Source of the DNA: JAWVZU01 sp033722075
GTDB taxonomy: Bacteria > Pseudomonadota > Gammaproteobacteria > Xanthomonadales > SZUA-38
NCBI GenBank assembly: GCA_033722075.1
Contig: JAWVZU010000184.1
Span: 1-8,076, forward strand
Reading direction: 5' to 3'
DNA length: 8,076 nt
The notes beneath the pieces were generated by a model. That model was not told the DNA's origin and ran no database searches. It saw nothing but the letters and a program-made list of their open reading frames with translations. A program made the position numbers and the translations under genes. Positions 7,162 through 8,076 of the stretch are shown in pieces. Positions within the stretch are counted from its first letter, which is position 1. Every line of letters starts with the position of its first letter.

Positions 7162-7217
7162 ATTCGCGGACAGGGCCCAGGGTCAAGGACATTCTGGATC
7201 CCCGGGTCGACCTTGTC
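7162..7217. repeat. dispersed extragenic repeat, copy 2 (degenerate)
   Basis: Positions 7177-7217 match copy 1 (1230-1270) at 38 of 41 bases, and ATTCGCGGACAGGGC (7162-7176) matches the left part of copy 1 with one substitution and one extra base. The 14 bases at 1216-1229 are absent here. The right arm that closes the hairpin in copy 1 (CCCGAGGAT) is not conserved, so this copy keeps only half of the palindrome. It lies between divergent gene starts, in contrast to copy 1. Confidence 0.65.
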
Positions 7218-7240
7218 CTGGTGTCTTGCGCCGCGGGACC

Positions 7241-7249
7241 TGCTAGATT
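7241..7249 (+). promoter_or_regulatory. candidate extended -10 for the 7279 gene
   Basis: TGCTAGATT is an extended -10 form (TGn before TAGATT, four of six consensus bases), 29 bp before the ATG. No good -35 lies at 16-18 bp spacing; TTGTCC at 7213-7218 is too far. A weak prediction that depends on the extended -10. Confidence 0.28.
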
Positions 7250-7268
7250 ATCGGCAGGGCAACCTTAC

Positions 7269-7272
7269 GGAG
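7269..7272 (+). promoter_or_regulatory. Shine-Dalgarno of the 7279 gene
   Basis: GGAG followed by a six-base spacer (TTGTGC) and the ATG at 7279. It supports that start, which also opens a clean signal peptide. Confidence 0.65.
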
Positions 7273-7278
7273 TTGTGC

Positions 7279-8076
7279 ATGAGCGTGCTTCGTCTTTTTC
7301 TCTTCCTGCTCTTCCTTGGTCCGGGCCTCGCCGGATACGCCGCAGAGCGGCTCAGCAACGGTTATACCCAGCACCCGGAAGCGTTCTTTCGCGCCGGTTT
7401 CTGGTATGACCCGCAAGATCCCGGCTGGGGCATCGACCTGCACCGCTCCGGCGGGCGCCTCGTCGCGACCTGGGCCACCTACGACGATCAAGGTCATCCG
7501 GTCTGGTATCTCGGTGTGGGTGAACCGGGCAGCCAAACCTGGACACTGCCGCTGGCCCGCTACACCCGCGACGGTGAAGCGCTGACCGGCGAGTCCGTCG
7601 GGGAGCTTCAGATCAGTTTCGACTCGGGCTACCAGGCCCGCATGGACTGGCGCCTGGGCGAGCGTTCCGGGAGCCACCGGATCGAGCCGCTGATCGTCGG
7701 CGACGCCCCGATCGCCGAGGACCGGACCGGCTATTGGTATGAGGCCGACCGCCCGGGCTACGGCATGAGCATTTCCACCCAGGCCGACTGGGTCCTGTCC
7801 GTGTTTCTCTTCTACAACGACTCCGGCGAGCCGCGCTGGGTCTGGGCCGACAACATCGAATCCGACGACCCGGAGCGGCTCCAGGCGCTGGCCTTCACCG
7901 GCCGCTGTCCCGGATGCGAGCGACGAGCCGTGACCGGCACCGAGGCGGGCAGCCTGACACTGCGCTTTCGTGCCGAGAACCATGCGGAACTGAGTACCAG
8001 TCTGCGCGTTGCCGCCGGGGGCGAGTCGTTTGCCTGGAATACCAGCAACCGGGTACTCAACCTGCTGTCGGATCGC
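7279..8076 (+). CDS. secreted protein with duplicated Gly/Trp-rich repeat, 3' end outside window
   Basis: The frame from the ATG at 7279 is open for 266 codons to the right edge, with no stop. Residues 1-22 are a signal peptide (MSVLRLFLFLLFLGPGLAGYAA), so the product is exported. The mature protein has two related units about 111 residues apart. The first, residues 40-79, runs GFWYDPQDPGWGIDLH to DDQGHPVWYLG; the second, residues 151-190, runs GYWYEADRPGYGMSIS to YNDSGEPRWVWA. The shared pattern is G-[FY]-W-Y, a G-[WY]-G three to four residues after a Pro/Asp stretch, then aliphatic/aromatic strands and [DN]-x-G-x-P-x-W. Similar aromatic beta-repeats occur in many uncharacterised secreted proteins of Lysobacterales and Wenzhouxiangella. 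A C210-x2-C213 pair follows the second unit. It is divergent from the DUF3667 gene. Ligand and function are unknown; a beta-rich surface or binding domain is inferred. Confidence 0.87.
   Translation, partial: MSVLRLFLFLLFLGPGLAGYAAERLSNGYTQHPEAFFRAGFWYDPQDPGWGIDLHRSGGRLVATWATYDDQGHPVWYLGVGEPGSQTWTLPLARYTRDGEALTGESVGELQISFDSGYQARMDWRLGERSGSHRIEPLIVGDAPIAEDRTGYWYEADRPGYGMSISTQADWVLSVFLFYNDSGEPRWVWADNIESDDPERLQALAFTGRCPGCERRAVTGTEAGSLTLRFRAENHAELSTSLRVAAGGESFAWNTSNRVLNLLSDR

Noticed and set aside
7243..7983. A 246-codon - strand frame opposite the secreted repeat protein.
   Set aside because: The + strand frame has a Shine-Dalgarno, a signal peptide and a duplicated repeat; the - strand frame has none and arises from GC-rich codon bias.

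Overview
The window is GC-rich, densely coding bacterial DNA from what looks like a Gram-negative chromosome. Three proteins carry Sec signal peptides, one is a polytopic membrane protein, and intergenic gaps are short. A periplasmic Tricorn-type protease, a DUF3667 zinc-ribbon membrane protein, a TolB-like/TPR protein and a secreted protein with duplicated aromatic repeats are a combination I associate with the Wenzhouxiangella/Lysobacterales side of the Gammaproteobacteria. That placement is inference from gene content only. I see no tRNA, rRNA, CRISPR array, transposase or phage gene.

Layout, left to right. (1) Positions 1-1196, + strand: the 3' part of a TPR protein whose first visible residues are the end of a TolB-like domain; its start lies outside the window. 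(2) 1197-1353: a gap between convergent genes, holding copy 1 of a dispersed palindromic repeat and a strong intrinsic terminator for the next gene. (3) 1354-2412, - strand: a secreted, acidic, coiled-coil-containing protein of unknown function with an excellent Shine-Dalgarno. (4) 2413-2900: a 488-bp stretch with no intact gene. Its right half holds the decayed remnant of a ribbon-helix-helix (CopG/HicB-like antitoxin) gene, followed by an 18-nt perfect palindrome. (5) 2901-6140, - strand: a full-length, signal-peptide-bearing Tricorn-like S41 protease. (6) 6245-7114, - strand: a DUF3667 membrane protein, 104 bp upstream of the protease in the same direction. (7) 7115-7278: a divergent intergenic region with a 13-nt palindrome, copy 2 of the dispersed repeat and a candidate extended -10. 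(8) 7279 to the right edge, + strand: a secreted protein with two copies of a Gly/Trp-rich repeat, running off the window without a stop.

The genes do not form one obvious pathway. The only plausible co-transcribed pair is the DUF3667 gene and the protease, and the evidence is only shared strand and a short gap. Envelope or periplasmic location is the one theme most of them share.

I do not see a convincing new multi-gene system. The points most worth a second look are the pair of dispersed repeats about 6 kb apart in opposite gene contexts, the broken antitoxin-like gene, the orphan secreted coiled-coil protein, and the active-site details of the Tricorn homologue.
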